The notes under the pieces are model-generated. The model was given only the letters and a program-made list of their open reading frames with translations, had not been told where the DNA came from and made no database searches. The position numbers and the translations under genes are program-made. A stretch of 64,000 bases of DNA from Halopseudomonas sp002296055. Lineage in GTDB: Bacteria; Pseudomonadota; Gammaproteobacteria; Pseudomonadales; Pseudomonadaceae. This document shows, one piece after another, positions 41,937 through 51,833 of this stretch. The stretch is taken from the NCBI RefSeq assembly GCF_050876985.1, contig NZ_JBPAPP010000002.1; one strand, written 5' to 3'. Position 1 is the stretch's first letter. Each line of letters starts with the position of its first letter.

Positions 41937-44519
41937 ATGCCATCGCCCTCTTCTCCCTACTCGCTCACCCCAGGACGCGCCATTATCAGCCGCAAGAACA
42001 CCATTGCCTGGTGTGTTGCCGCGATCGTGCTGCTTGCCACCCTGCTGGTCTGGCAGTACCAGAATGAGCGCGAGCACGACGCTGCCGACCGCGAGTTCAC
42101 CCTGCTGACCAACGACATCGCCCTGGCGATCCGCAAGCGCATGATCCACCACGAGCAGATACTGCTGGGCGGCGCCGGCCTGATGGATGCCAGCGGACGA
42201 GTATCGCGCAACGAGTGGCGCATCATGGTGGAGCGCCTGCGACTGGCCGAGAACTACCCTGGCATTCTCGGTGTCGGTTATGCGCAGGTGGTGCCCCCGC
42301 TGACGCTGGACGCCTTTGAGAACGCCGTACGCGCTGAAGGCTTTGCCGATTTTGCGGTGCATCCACCAGGCCCTAGGCCCTTCTATACCGCCATTCTCTA
42401 TCTAGAGCCTTTCAAAGGTCGGAACCTCGCCGCCTTTGGCTACGACATGTTTTCCGAACCGGTGCGCCGTGAAGCCATGCAGGCCGCCGCCGAGAGTGGC
42501 GAGACACGGGTTACCGGGCCGGTGCGGTTGCTGCAAGAAACCCATGGCGAGGTGCAGGCCGGGATTCTCATGTACACGCCCATCTATCATCGCGGTGCGT
42601 CGCTGGAAACCTCGGAGCAACGTCAACGCGCGCTACGCGGATTCGTCTACAGCCCCTATCGCATGGGCGACCTGCTCGATGGCATCCTCGGCTCACGCAC
42701 CCCGGGCGTGCGCTATCGCATCACCGATACCGCTGCCGGCCTGGAGTTTCCCCAGCTCTACAGTGACCTGACACCAGACAGCGGAAAGGCCCTGTACCAG
42801 CGCAGTCTGGACTTGCATTTTTATGGCCGTGACTGGCGACTGGACTTTGCCAGCACCCCCAGCTTTGAACGTAGCTCTGTCGCCAGTCCCTGGATATTGC
42901 TATTGGGCCTCGCCGCCGCCCTGCTGCTGTTCGCCCTCGCCTCTTTGCTGGTACTACGCCGCGAGCAGGCCGAGCGTATTGCCCATCAAATGACGCGCAA
43001 ACTGCGCGCCAGTAACGAAGCGCTTAGGCTAAGCGAAGAGCGCAAACGGCTCGCGTTGCAGGGCAGTAGCGACGGCTGGTGGGACGTCGACATGCAGAGC
43101 TGGCAATTCATGGCCTCAGACCGGGCCTGGGAAATGATCGGCTACCCTCCCCAAGAGGAAGCGCACTCGCTTCACCGCTGGCAATCGGTGCTCGTGCCGC
43201 AGGCTCGCCATGAGCTGCTGAGCACCTTGCGCGAGGTCATGCAATCCGAGCAAGACACCTTCTCGGTTGAGACCCGCCTGACCCACCAGGGCGGACAAAG
43301 CATCCCGGTGCTGCTGCGCGGCATTATTCAGCGTGACGAACAGAGCAAAGCCCTGCGCGTCAGCGGCACCATGCTTGACCTGACCGAAGCAAAGCGCGTG
43401 GAGCAGCTCAAGAGTCAGTTTGTCTCCACGGTCAGTCACGAGCTGCGTACTCCCCTCACCTCCATTTCCGGCGCCCTCGCTATCGTCAATAGCGGCACCC
43501 TCGGAGAGGTGCCAGAAGCGATGGCGCGCATGCTGGAAATCGCCGAGAGCAATAGCCAGCGCCTGAATTTGCTGATCAACGACCTGCTCGACATGGAGAA
43601 ACTGGCCGCAGGCAAGATGAAATTCGACATGCGCCCCTGCGCCCTGACCGAGCTGATAGACGAAGCGCTGAACGCCAACCAGGCGTTTGCTACCAGCCGC
43701 GACATCACACTGAAACGCGAGGGGGACTGTCATTGCTGGGTACGGGTGGACAGCATGCGCCTGCATCAGATACTCAACAACTATCTCTCCAATGCCATCA
43801 AATTCTCGCCAGCGGGTAGCGTAGTTACCGTGACCACGCAGCGGCTGGGCGAGCAGGTGCAGATCAATGTCATCGACCAGGGTGAGGGCATCCCGCTGGC
43901 CTTCCAGTCGCAGATATTCAATAAGTTCGCCCAAGCGGATGGCTCGGATCGTCGCCAGCAGGCCGGCACAGGCTTGGGCCTGGCGATTACTCGCGAGCTG
44001 GCTCAGCAAATGAACGGTGACGTTGGGTTCAGTTCACTGCCAGAGCATGGCGCTACCTTCTGGGTACGCCTGCCGATTGAAGCGGAAGATGGCGAAGCCG
44101 CCACGCGTGACGCCTCAGACGCCCCAGGCGCGGTCCTGGTGCTGGATGACGACCCGATGATCGCTGACTTTATCGCACTGATCGTACGCAAGTCGGGCTA
44201 TGAGCCGACAACCGCCAACAGCGTTCTGGAAGCGCGCGGCTATCTCAAGGAACATACCTACGCCGCACTGTTAACCGACCTGCGACTACAGGACGGCCAC
44301 GGCCTGACCCTGATCCGCGACCTGCGCGCGGACCAGACAACGGCTGCGCTGCCTATTCTGGTGGTGTCGGCTTACTGTGAGGAGGGTCAGCGGCTGCTAC
44401 ACAACGGAACCGCGGAGGACTCGGCTATCGCCTGGCTAGACAAGCCGGTAGATGAGAAAAAACTGGTCGGTATTCTGGAGGAGCTACTGCAGCGGGCAAG
44501 AACAGCGGCCACGCGCTAA
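41937..44519 (+). CDS. CHASE-domain hybrid histidine kinase
   Basis: 860 aa. Order of domains: a membrane helix (~22-42), a periplasmic CHASE sensor (~50-310), a second helix (~318-342), a PAS-like domain (~365-485), HisKA with H-box His501 (STVSHELRTPLTS), HATPase (NYLSNAIKFSP, then DQGEGI and GTGLGLAI) and a C-terminal receiver with phospho-acceptor Asp781 (LLTDLRLQDGHG). The kinase can pass phosphate to its own receiver and on to a response regulator that is not encoded here. CHASE domains sense small ligands, so the signal is probably outside the cell. Confidence 0.93.
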   Translation: MPSPSSPYSLTPGRAIISRKNTIAWCVAAIVLLATLLVWQYQNEREHDAADREFTLLTNDIALAIRKRMIHHEQILLGGAGLMDASGRVSRNEWRIMVERLRLAENYPGILGVGYAQVVPPLTLDAFENAVRAEGFADFAVHPPGPRPFYTAILYLEPFKGRNLAAFGYDMFSEPVRREAMQAAAESGETRVTGPVRLLQETHGEVQAGILMYTPIYHRGASLETSEQRQRALRGFVYSPYRMGDLLDGILGSRTPGVRYRITDTAAGLEFPQLYSDLTPDSGKALYQRSLDLHFYGRDWRLDFASTPSFERSSVASPWILLLGLAAALLLFALASLLVLRREQAERIAHQMTRKLRASNEALRLSEERKRLALQGSSDGWWDVDMQSWQFMASDRAWEMIGYPPQEEAHSLHRWQSVLVPQARHELLSTLREVMQSEQDTFSVETRLTHQGGQSIPVLLRGIIQRDEQSKALRVSGTMLDLTEAKRVEQLKSQFVSTVSHELRTPLTSISGALAIVNSGTLGEVPEAMARMLEIAESNSQRLNLLINDLLDMEKLAAGKMKFDMRPCALTELIDEALNANQAFATSRDITLKREGDCHCWVRVDSMRLHQILNNYLSNAIKFSPAGSVVTVTTQRLGEQVQINVIDQGEGIPLAFQSQIFNKFAQADGSDRRQQAGTGLGLAITRELAQQMNGDVGFSSLPEHGATFWVRLPIEAEDGEAATRDASDAPGAVLVLDDDPMIADFIALIVRKSGYEPTTANSVLEARGYLKEHTYAALLTDLRLQDGHGLTLIRDLRADQTTAALPILVVSAYCEEGQRLLHNGTAEDSAIAWLDKPVDEKKLVGILEELLQRARTAATR

Positions 44520-44539
44520 GGCATGGCCGCTCGGCAGGC

Positions 44540-45037
44540 TCAGAGGGCAGCCAGCGCCGCCTCGTAGTTCGGCTCTTGGCCAATCTCGCTGACCAGCTCG
44601 CTGTGCAGAACCTTATCATCCTCATCCAGCACAACCACCGCGCGGGCGGTCAGACCGGCCAGCGGGCCGTTTTCAATGTCAACACCATAGGCACGTACAA
44701 ACTCACGGCCGCGCATGGTGGACAGGTTCACTACGTTATCCAGACCTTCGGCACCGCAGAAGCGCGCCTGGGCAAAGGGCAGATCCGCCGAGATGCAAAG
44801 AACAACGGTGTTGTTCAGTGCGCTGGCCTTGCTGTTGAAGGTGCGTACCGACGTGGCGCAGGTCGGTGTGTCGACGCTTGGGAAGATGTTCAGAATCTTG
44901 CGCTTGCCCGCCAGGCTCGCGAGGCTGACATCGGACAAGTCCTTGGCAACCAGGCTGAAGGCCGGTGCGCTGTCGCCCTTGGCCGGAAACTGGCCGCCTA
45001 CGGAAATCGGGTTACCGCGCAAAGTGACGCTAGACAT
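44540..45037 (-). CDS. tpx: thiol peroxidase Tpx
   Basis: 165 aa, reduces peroxides using thioredoxin. The peroxidatic Cys60 (SVDTPTCATS) and the resolving Cys94 (ARFCGAEG) are at the classic Tpx positions. AAGGAG precedes the ATG at 45037; the frame is open upstream but that part overlaps the gap before tamB. It follows tamB on the same strand after 73 bases containing a hairpin, so it is probably its own unit. Confidence 0.95.
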   Translation of the reverse strand: MSSVTLRGNPISVGGQFPAKGDSAPAFSLVAKDLSDVSLASLAGKRKILNIFPSVDTPTCATSVRTFNSKASALNNTVVLCISADLPFAQARFCGAEGLDNVVNLSTMRGREFVRAYGVDIENGPLAGLTARAVVVLDEDDKVLHSELVSEIGQEPNYEAALAAL

Positions 45038-45089
45038 GATGACTCCTTGAACGTGCCTTGGCACGAGATGGGTGTTGGTGCTGGTGCCT

Positions 45090-45109
45090 GCAGCCCCAAA
45101 ATGGGCTGC
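45090..45109 (-). terminator. hairpin after tamB
   Basis: GCAGCCC/GGGCTGC stem with a 6-base loop directly after the tamB stop. Another short hairpin (about 45051-45064) follows. Neither has a T tract. Confidence 0.45.
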
Positions 45110-45110
45110 G

Positions 45111-48100
45111 CTAAAAGTCGATACGATAGAAGAAATCCAGCGAGCTGGCAAAGCCGCTTACCGCCTCCAGGTATAGCCGGCGTGTCAGCTCATAGCGCAG
45201 TGCCAGTTGGTTGGCCGGCTCAAACACACCCACACCGTAGCGCACGCTCAGCTTGTCGGTAATGCTGCCACTGGCTACTACCTGGGTTTCATTGCCACTG
45301 CCTTCTGCTTCGACTGCAAAGTCCTCCAGGCCCAGTGCATTACCAATGCCGCGGGTTATTGGCGCGCCGCCGGCCAGGCCCAACCCAAGCGCGGCCTGAG
45401 CCAGCAGGTTGTTATCCCCTTCCTCGCCCAATGGACGGCCAAGAATCAGATATGACATAGCTTCCTGCTGGGACATGCCAGGCTCGGAGAAAACCTCCGA
45501 TTTCGGGCTGGTGGCGTTTCCGGTTATTCGCAGGCCGGCGACCACGTCATCGACCTCGCGAATCGCCTCAACATTCAGATAGGGCTGGCTGATGGGGCCG
45601 GAAAACAGCAGCAGCGCTCGGCGCAACTTGAGTTCCTGGCCAAGACGGCGAAACTCGCCATCGAGAATCTGCAGGTCGCCATTGGCGGTCAGGTTTTCCT
45701 GCACTTCCAGTTGGCCGCTCAGACGGCCACGCAAGCCGAAAGCGCTAAGCCTCAACTGGTCGCCGATATTGAGTTTGACGCGGGCAGAAATACCCAGGCC
45801 CGCCACCTCTTCTTCCGGCTCGTGGCCGACAATAACCACATCGGGTGACACCTTGACAGCACTTGCCGGCAACTCGCGCACGCGAATATCACCTTCCGGA
45901 ATCGCCAACTCGCCGCTGATCTGCACATTATCGTTGTGCAGGGCAATTTGCAGATCCGGTGCAACTTGCAGCTGTGCATAAGGCTCTACAATCACCGGCA
46001 AGGCGCTGCCTTTGAGTTGCAGGGCGATATCCAGCGGCGCCCAGCCGACTTGACCGGTCAGGCTGCCCTGGCCCTGCTCACCACTACGCCAACGTCCGTC
46101 CAACTGTGCCTGGGTGCCATTGATACGGATATCGGCCTGCAGTTGCTCCAGACTGATCGGCAGGTTACGGCCAGACACCAATCCCTCGCGCAACGTCAAC
46201 AACCCGCTTACCACTGGCTCACTCAAAGCGCCACTAAGTGTACCCGCGCCGTTGAGGGTCAATTGCAATTCGTCTACATCGGGCAGCATCGGACGCAGGA
46301 AGTCCAGCTTGAGGTCATTTAGTTCATAGTCACCTGATAAGGTTTGGGCCCCCGCCGGGTCGGCAATGTCGGCATTGACTGCTAACCGACCGATCACATC
46401 GCTGCTCAGCAGCAGTTGTGTGCTGGCAGTGCGTGCTTGCAGCTGGGTATCCAGGCTCAGCTGCTGGTAGGGGAAGTCGATCAGGTCTTCGCCATCGCGC
46501 ATCTGGATGACACCGTCTTCGCTACGCACCACCACGTTGCCAAGCGGCGCCTTGCCCGGCGTCTGGCTGAGCTCTACCTGAGCGTCGAGCAGGCCCTGCC
46601 AGCGTAGATCGTCCGGCAGCCAGGGCTGCAGGTCAGCCAGGTCAAAGGCTTGCAGGCGCACGTCAAGCTTGCGCTCTGGCATCAGCGTTTGCCGTTCGTT
46701 GAAGCACAACCGGGCTTCAGACTGCTGCCAGCAATGCCCCGAAAGCTGCAGCCGGCCATCGCTCAGGCGGTAGTCGATATTGGCCGCCTCCTGCAACACC
46801 AGCTGGACATGCTGATAGCCCAACTCGCCTCGATTCAGGGTACCGCGCCATTGACTATCAGTGAGCGCGCCATCGAGTTGCAGGTCTGCGTCGGCCACCC
46901 CGTTGTGTAACTGCATCACCAACTGATGCGCGGCACGGTTGCCGGTGACGTCCAGCTGCAAATCGCCCAACAGCGTGTCCGCACTGCGCAGCCCGTTAGC
47001 GGCCAACGCCAAGCGCAGGGGTAGCTGCTCGCTCAGTGTGATGCTGGCATCCAGGCTGAGCGTATCAAGCCCTTGTTCATCCATGCCTACGCCCTCCCCG
47101 CGCAGCGCGGCACTCAGCTGCGGCGCTGCGCTGCTGCCGGCCAGCTGGAAATCGCCCGCCAGACTGCCTTGCAGCCCGGGCCAGAGCGTCGCCAGGCGAT
47201 CAAGCTGCAGGTTGAAGCGGCCAGTCACCTGCTGCCCCCACCGAGCGCTGCCGTCGATACGGTTCTCGCCCTGCCGCACCCTCAGCTCAGGCAGCAGCCA
47301 GTCATTGGCCGGCTTGTCCAGGCGGCCCGTGACGGACAGCGGCTGGCGCCGCAGTGTGCCGCTGAAGTCCCAGTCCGCCTGCAGCTGCAGTTGCTCGCCC
47401 TGCAAGCGCCCGTTGCTGTTGAGCTGTCCGTTCAGGTCACCAGGCAAGGCGGCAACAAAGACCGCAGGGTCGATGCCCTGCAGACGGAAGCGACCATCCC
47501 AAGCCAACGCCGGCTGCAGGGTGAGGTCAACCTCACCACTCGCCTCGCCTGCCTCAGTCAGCAGCTGCAGCGGACTGATCCTCAGTTGCTGCTGGTTGCC
47601 TGCAACCTCGGCTTTGACATTCACCTGTTCACCCGCAACGCCGGTCAGCCGCCCCTGCAGCTTCGCGTTCACCTCTTCACCTCGCAGCTGCGCGCTCATG
47701 GCCAACTGCTGTAGTACCACCTCGCCGGTGTCCACCGGATACAACCATTGCCAGGGAAAGGCATCCATGGCCAGGTCAGCATTAGCCTGCAAACCATCGG
47801 ACCAGCTGGCGTCTGCCTGCAGCGACAATCGCCTGGCAGGTGCGTCTGCCACCTTCATCTGCAGGGCCAACAACGGCACCCCTTTGGTGTTCACCTCAGC
47901 ATCCAAAGCCAAGGTGACCACGCCGCCGTCACCAGGCAGGCTGGAATTGGCTTGCAGCAGATAGCCGTCCTCCAGGTTACCCTGCATCTCCAGCAGCAGG
48001 TCATTCAGCGTCAGCGACTCAGGCAAGCTGGACAGCGCCAGGAAGGGCTCGCCCTGCCAGCGCAAACTCACCGGATAGCCTGGCTCAAACAGATTGGCGT

Positions 48101-48809
48101 CGCCGCTTAACTTGCCTGGCAAGTAGCCACGGCTGCCCACGTTCAGCGACAGAGCCCGTAGATCACCCGCCGCCCTGGCATGCACGGCCCAATCGCGCCC
48201 GTCGACGGGCGGCAGATTTACATCCGTGGTTAGCTGCAGCGGCCAGTCACCGCGCGTTTGCAGGCTGCCGTATAGCTGCCAGTCCAGATCGGGGCCAACC
48301 CCAGAGAAGCGCTCAATCACCACCTGGTCACCGCTCGCCCGGACCACCAGATCCAGTTCGCTGAGCAGCGCAGTTTCGCCATCCAGCGACAGCTCGCCAA
48401 GGTAAAGCTCGCCAATCTCCAGACCAAGAGGCAACTGCACCTCGGGCAGGCTAAAGGGGGCCGGCTCTTCTTCGCTCTCGCTGGCTTCACTGATCACCAC
48501 CACGCGCTCGACCACCAGCCGGTCCAGGCACAGGGTTTTGCCGAACAAGCAGGCGGGCGTCCAGCGCAAAGATGCATTATCGACTTGCAGGTTGAGAGCA
48601 CTATCGCGCCAGGCTATGACTGAAAAGTCCCAGCCATGCCATAAATCGCCCCCTTCAAAGCCCAGCTCCAGCCTCGGCTCCAGCGTCTCAACCTTGGCGA
48701 ACAACCAGCGATTGACCTGTTCGCTGGCCAGCAGAAAGCCCAGCAGCACTGGCAGGAGTAACAGGATAAACAGACCGCGTACCAGCGCCCTGAACAGAAG
48801 ACGGATCAC
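45111..48809 (-). CDS. tamB: translocation and assembly module TamB
   Basis: 1232 aa inner-membrane-anchored AsmA-like protein. It has one N-terminal helix (LFILLLLPVLLGFLLASEQ), a long repeated beta-strand region that forms a groove through the periplasm, and the C-terminal DUF490 domain ending in a Phe (FFYRIDF). It works with TamA to insert some outer-membrane proteins and to move phospholipids. Its start overlaps the tamA stop by 4 bases. Confidence 0.95.
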   Translation of the reverse strand: MIRLLFRALVRGLFILLLLPVLLGFLLASEQVNRWLFAKVETLEPRLELGFEGGDLWHGWDFSVIAWRDSALNLQVDNASLRWTPACLFGKTLCLDRLVVERVVVISEASESEEEPAPFSLPEVQLPLGLEIGELYLGELSLDGETALLSELDLVVRASGDQVVIERFSGVGPDLDWQLYGSLQTRGDWPLQLTTDVNLPPVDGRDWAVHARAAGDLRALSLNVGSRGYLPGKLSGDANLFEPGYPVSLRWQGEPFLALSSLPESLTLNDLLLEMQGNLEDGYLLQANSSLPGDGGVVTLALDAEVNTKGVPLLALQMKVADAPARRLSLQADASWSDGLQANADLAMDAFPWQWLYPVDTGEVVLQQLAMSAQLRGEEVNAKLQGRLTGVAGEQVNVKAEVAGNQQQLRISPLQLLTEAGEASGEVDLTLQPALAWDGRFRLQGIDPAVFVAALPGDLNGQLNSNGRLQGEQLQLQADWDFSGTLRRQPLSVTGRLDKPANDWLLPELRVRQGENRIDGSARWGQQVTGRFNLQLDRLATLWPGLQGSLAGDFQLAGSSAAPQLSAALRGEGVGMDEQGLDTLSLDASITLSEQLPLRLALAANGLRSADTLLGDLQLDVTGNRAAHQLVMQLHNGVADADLQLDGALTDSQWRGTLNRGELGYQHVQLVLQEAANIDYRLSDGRLQLSGHCWQQSEARLCFNERQTLMPERKLDVRLQAFDLADLQPWLPDDLRWQGLLDAQVELSQTPGKAPLGNVVVRSEDGVIQMRDGEDLIDFPYQQLSLDTQLQARTASTQLLLSSDVIGRLAVNADIADPAGAQTLSGDYELNDLKLDFLRPMLPDVDELQLTLNGAGTLSGALSEPVVSGLLTLREGLVSGRNLPISLEQLQADIRINGTQAQLDGRWRSGEQGQGSLTGQVGWAPLDIALQLKGSALPVIVEPYAQLQVAPDLQIALHNDNVQISGELAIPEGDIRVRELPASAVKVSPDVVIVGHEPEEEVAGLGISARVKLNIGDQLRLSAFGLRGRLSGQLEVQENLTANGDLQILDGEFRRLGQELKLRRALLLFSGPISQPYLNVEAIREVDDVVAGLRITGNATSPKSEVFSEPGMSQQEAMSYLILGRPLGEEGDNNLLAQAALGLGLAGGAPITRGIGNALGLEDFAVEAEGSGNETQVVASGSITDKLSVRYGVGVFEPANQLALRYELTRRLYLEAVSGFASSLDFFYRIDF

Positions 48810-50512
48810 AGTTCAGGCCCCATGGAAAAGTGGATTTTGTAGCCTTCGTCCGGGTCCGATAACGACCTGGCCAGATCAACGCGAATCGGGCCGATCGGCG
48901 AAACCCAGCGGATCCCTACACCCACACTGGTTTTCAGCGGATCGGTCAGCGAGTCGATGGCGTTACCGTAGTCAACGAAGGTCGCAGCTCGCCATTTGTC
49001 GATGAACTCGTACTGGTATTCCGCAGTACTGGCTATCAGGTAGCGCCCGCCGACCGTTTCGCCCGTGCTGTCGACTGGTGACAGGCTCTGATAGTCGTAG
49101 CCACGAATGCTCTGGTCGCCGCCGGCAAAGAAGCGCAGCGACGGCGGGATGCTGGAAAAGTCGTTGGTCGCCACCGCACCCAGCGCCAGGCGACCGAACA
49201 ACCGGTGATTATCAAATGCCGTATACAGGCCCTTGACCTGCCCCATGACCCGGGCAAAGTCGACGGTCGAGAGAATGCCTGCTTTGGCCCCCTGTACATC
49301 CATCAGCATGCTGTAGCCGCGACTAGGGTCGACGCCCCCCGTCGCTTGGGTACGTTGCAGCACCAGGCTGGGAATCAGCAGTGTGGAGGTACCAGAGTCG
49401 TCGCCCAGCGAGAAAACCTCATTCTGCAGGCGCAGGCCGATCGTGCGCTGCCAGCCGCTCTCCAGCCGAGTGTTGATTTCTGCACCAACCGCCAGACTGC
49501 GGGTCTCAACGTCATCGATATCCTCGTGCTGCCAACCTACGAAATAGCGCAGATTATTGTCGATGGGCGGATCTAGCGGCACTTGGTAAAAGGCAGTGAC
49601 TTCCTGGCGCGGCGCCGACAACTCCATGCTCGCGCCACGGCTATGCCCTTTGGGGTTGACCCAATGCTGATCCCAACTGAGTTTGCCGCGCACGCCTACG
49701 TCGGTCGAAAAACCGCCACCAAGGCCAAGCGAGTGCGGGTCACGCTCGGTAATCTCCACCTGCACGGGGACTTCTTGTCCACTCGCTTTATCTACCGGGG
49801 CGGTTACCAGTACGCCGTTGAAATAACCGCTGGACAGCAAGTCCTGGTTCAGCTCCCCAACCAGATCTGCGTCATAGGGCACCCCAGGCTCAAAGGGCAC
49901 CATGCGCTCAAGCAGTTCCGGGTCAAAGATGGTTTCGGAGAAGTTAACCTGGCCCAAACGGTAACGCGGGCCGGTATCGTATTGGATATGAATGTCGGCG
50001 CGATTGCTTTCCAGATCAACGCGCAGCTCGTGCTTGAGGTATTGCCCCTCAAAGTAACCATAGCGAAGTGCGCGGTTGTTGATCTGCGACTTTACCCCCT
50101 CGTAGCGGCCATGATGCAGCACCGCCCCCGGGGTCAGCAGCGCTGCGCTCGAGAGCAGAAAGGCGTCCGTATTCTGGCCCGGTCCCATAATCTCGATGGA
50201 CACCTCACCCAGCCGTACCGGCTCACCCAGCTCAACACGCACTTCCAATACAGGAGCCTCGTCGGTGCCACCAATGCTCAGTGAATTGCGCGTGTGGTAA
50301 TAGCCTAGCGCCTGCGCCGCCAGCGTGGCCTGCTCTTCAACATGGCGAAACTGCCGCTCCAGTGCTTGCCGGCTATCGTCATCGACCGTGCCGATGTAAG
50401 CCTCAATATTCTCGCGGACTGCTTTTTTTGCCGGTACCACAGTAACTTTCAGGCTGGCTTGCGCCCCTGCCGCAACCAGCAATAAACCAACCAATAATAT
50501 CGCGCGCCCCAT
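48806..50512 (-). CDS. tamA: translocation and assembly module TamA
   Basis: 568 aa Omp85-family barrel with three POTRA domains. It has a signal peptide (cleavage near GAQA), POTRA repeats (about 25-250) and the barrel with the conserved FFAGGDQSIRGYDYQSL (the RGY/GD loop of Omp85). The C-terminus ends FSMGPEL; Omp85 proteins often end in Phe, here Leu. Overlaps tamB by 4 bases. Confidence 0.95.
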   Translation of the reverse strand: MGRAILLVGLLLVAAGAQASLKVTVVPAKKAVRENIEAYIGTVDDDSRQALERQFRHVEEQATLAAQALGYYHTRNSLSIGGTDEAPVLEVRVELGEPVRLGEVSIEIMGPGQNTDAFLLSSAALLTPGAVLHHGRYEGVKSQINNRALRYGYFEGQYLKHELRVDLESNRADIHIQYDTGPRYRLGQVNFSETIFDPELLERMVPFEPGVPYDADLVGELNQDLLSSGYFNGVLVTAPVDKASGQEVPVQVEITERDPHSLGLGGGFSTDVGVRGKLSWDQHWVNPKGHSRGASMELSAPRQEVTAFYQVPLDPPIDNNLRYFVGWQHEDIDDVETRSLAVGAEINTRLESGWQRTIGLRLQNEVFSLGDDSGTSTLLIPSLVLQRTQATGGVDPSRGYSMLMDVQGAKAGILSTVDFARVMGQVKGLYTAFDNHRLFGRLALGAVATNDFSSIPPSLRFFAGGDQSIRGYDYQSLSPVDSTGETVGGRYLIASTAEYQYEFIDKWRAATFVDYGNAIDSLTDPLKTSVGVGIRWVSPIGPIRVDLARSLSDPDEGYKIHFSMGPEL

Positions 50513-50601
50513 GAGCTCCTTCCCGGCAACATCAGCAGACAGATGCTAGCACGTTAAGCCCTCAACCGCCGTGCTCAAACGCCTGCTTTTGAGCTACCCT
50601 A

Positions 50602-50866
50602 GGGCCTGTTGACGTTTCGTTCACCCGCCTGCCGGAGGCCATTTTTCGGCCAGGCAAGGCGGAGGGAGCGCAGTGTGGTCATTCCACATAAGCGACCGAC
50701 AACGCAGCATGGCCGAAAAATGGCCCCGGCCCTGCGGGTTGTGCCTGTAAAGCCGCCACTCGGCGTCGCTCGTCGCTTACGTGGAGTGACCACGTTACGC
50801 TCCTCGCTCCTTGATTGGCGGCTTTACAGGCTGCAACAGGTGGGTGAACGAAACCTCAACAGGCCC
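50602..50866. mobile_element. MITE-like element with nested palindromes
   Basis: A 265-bp element flanked by TA on both sides (50600-50601 and 50867-50868). Its terminal inverted repeats extend 28 bases including the flanks (50599-50626 and 50842-50869) with one mismatch. Inside are two perfect 16-bp inverted repeats, 50637-50652/50710-50725 and 50743-50758/50816-50831. TA duplication and short terminal repeats fit IS630/mariner-type MITEs. The whole could fold as a large branched structure. No ORF of worth inside. It lies between tamA and xthA, away from coding DNA. Confidence 0.75.
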
Positions 50867-50950
50867 TAGCCCCCCACTGCTGCGGAAAAAGCCGATCTCC
50901 TGCGCAGCCCCCTGTGCGGGCGCGTATCATTCCCTGACACGGACACATAA

Positions 50951-51766
50951 ATGAAGATTGTATCCTTCAACATCAACGGCTTGCGGGCCAGACCTCACCA
51001 ACTGAAAGAGCTTGTGGATCGCCACGCGCCAGACGTTATTGGCCTGCAGGAAACCAAGGTAGATGATCCGCAGTTTCCTCTGGCCGAGGTCGAAGCGCTT
51101 GGCTATCACGTTGCGTTTCACGGTCAGAAAGGACACTACGGCGTGGCCATGCTGACCCGCGAGAAACCGCTTTGGGTGCGCAAGGGCTTTCCTGGTGACG
51201 CAGAGGACGCACAACGCCGAATGATCAGCGCTGCCGTGCCCTGCGCCGACGGCGAGCCGCTGATTGTCTTTAATGGCTACTTTCCCCAGGGCGAAAGCCG
51301 CGACCACCCGGTGAAGTTCCCCGCCAAGGAGAAGTTCTACGCTGACCTGCAAGCGCATCTGGAGGCCGAATTCACCCCTGATCAGCGCATTGCGATTATT
51401 GGCGACATGAACATCTCCGATACCGACGCTGATATCGGCATTGGTGCGGATAACGCCAAGCGCTGGCTGCGCACCGGTAAATGCAGCTTCCTGCCGGAGG
51501 AGCGCGCCTGGCTGCAACGCCTGAAAGACTGGGGGCTGATCGATAGCTTCCGCCACCTGCACCCGGACACGGCCGATCGCTTCAGCTGGTTTGATTACCG
51601 TAGCCGGGGTTTTGAGGACGACCCCAAGCGCGGCCTGCGTATCGACCTGATTTTGGCAAGCCGGGCGTTGGCCGAGCGCTGTTTGGAAAGTGGTGTCGAC
51701 TACGACATCCGCAGTATGGAAAAGCCGTCCGATCACGCTCCTATCTGGACCCGCTTCGACCTCTGA
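50951..51766 (+). CDS. xthA: exodeoxyribonuclease III
   Basis: 271 aa AP endonuclease/3' exonuclease of base-excision repair. It has the metal and catalytic motifs: Asn in FNINGLRAR, Glu in GLQETKVDD, the Asp/Asn pair in IGDMNISDTD, and the C-terminal SDHAPIW His. Full length for Xth. It ends in a strong terminator shared with clpA. Confidence 0.97.
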   Translation: MKIVSFNINGLRARPHQLKELVDRHAPDVIGLQETKVDDPQFPLAEVEALGYHVAFHGQKGHYGVAMLTREKPLWVRKGFPGDAEDAQRRMISAAVPCADGEPLIVFNGYFPQGESRDHPVKFPAKEKFYADLQAHLEAEFTPDQRIAIIGDMNISDTDADIGIGADNAKRWLRTGKCSFLPEERAWLQRLKDWGLIDSFRHLHPDTADRFSWFDYRSRGFEDDPKRGLRIDLILASRALAERCLESGVDYDIRSMEKPSDHAPIWTRFDL

Positions 51767-51780
51767 TCGTCCAAAACAAA

Positions 51781-51810
51781 AACGGCGCGTCCCATACAGG
51801 GCGCGCCGTT
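51781..51810. terminator. bidirectional terminator between xthA and clpA
   Basis: AACGGCGCG/CGCGCCGTT stem with a short inner CCC/GGG pairing, flanked by A-rich and T-rich bases on either side. Confidence 0.75.
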
Positions 51811-51833
51811 TCGTTATGCGAGAAGTGTAGCAA

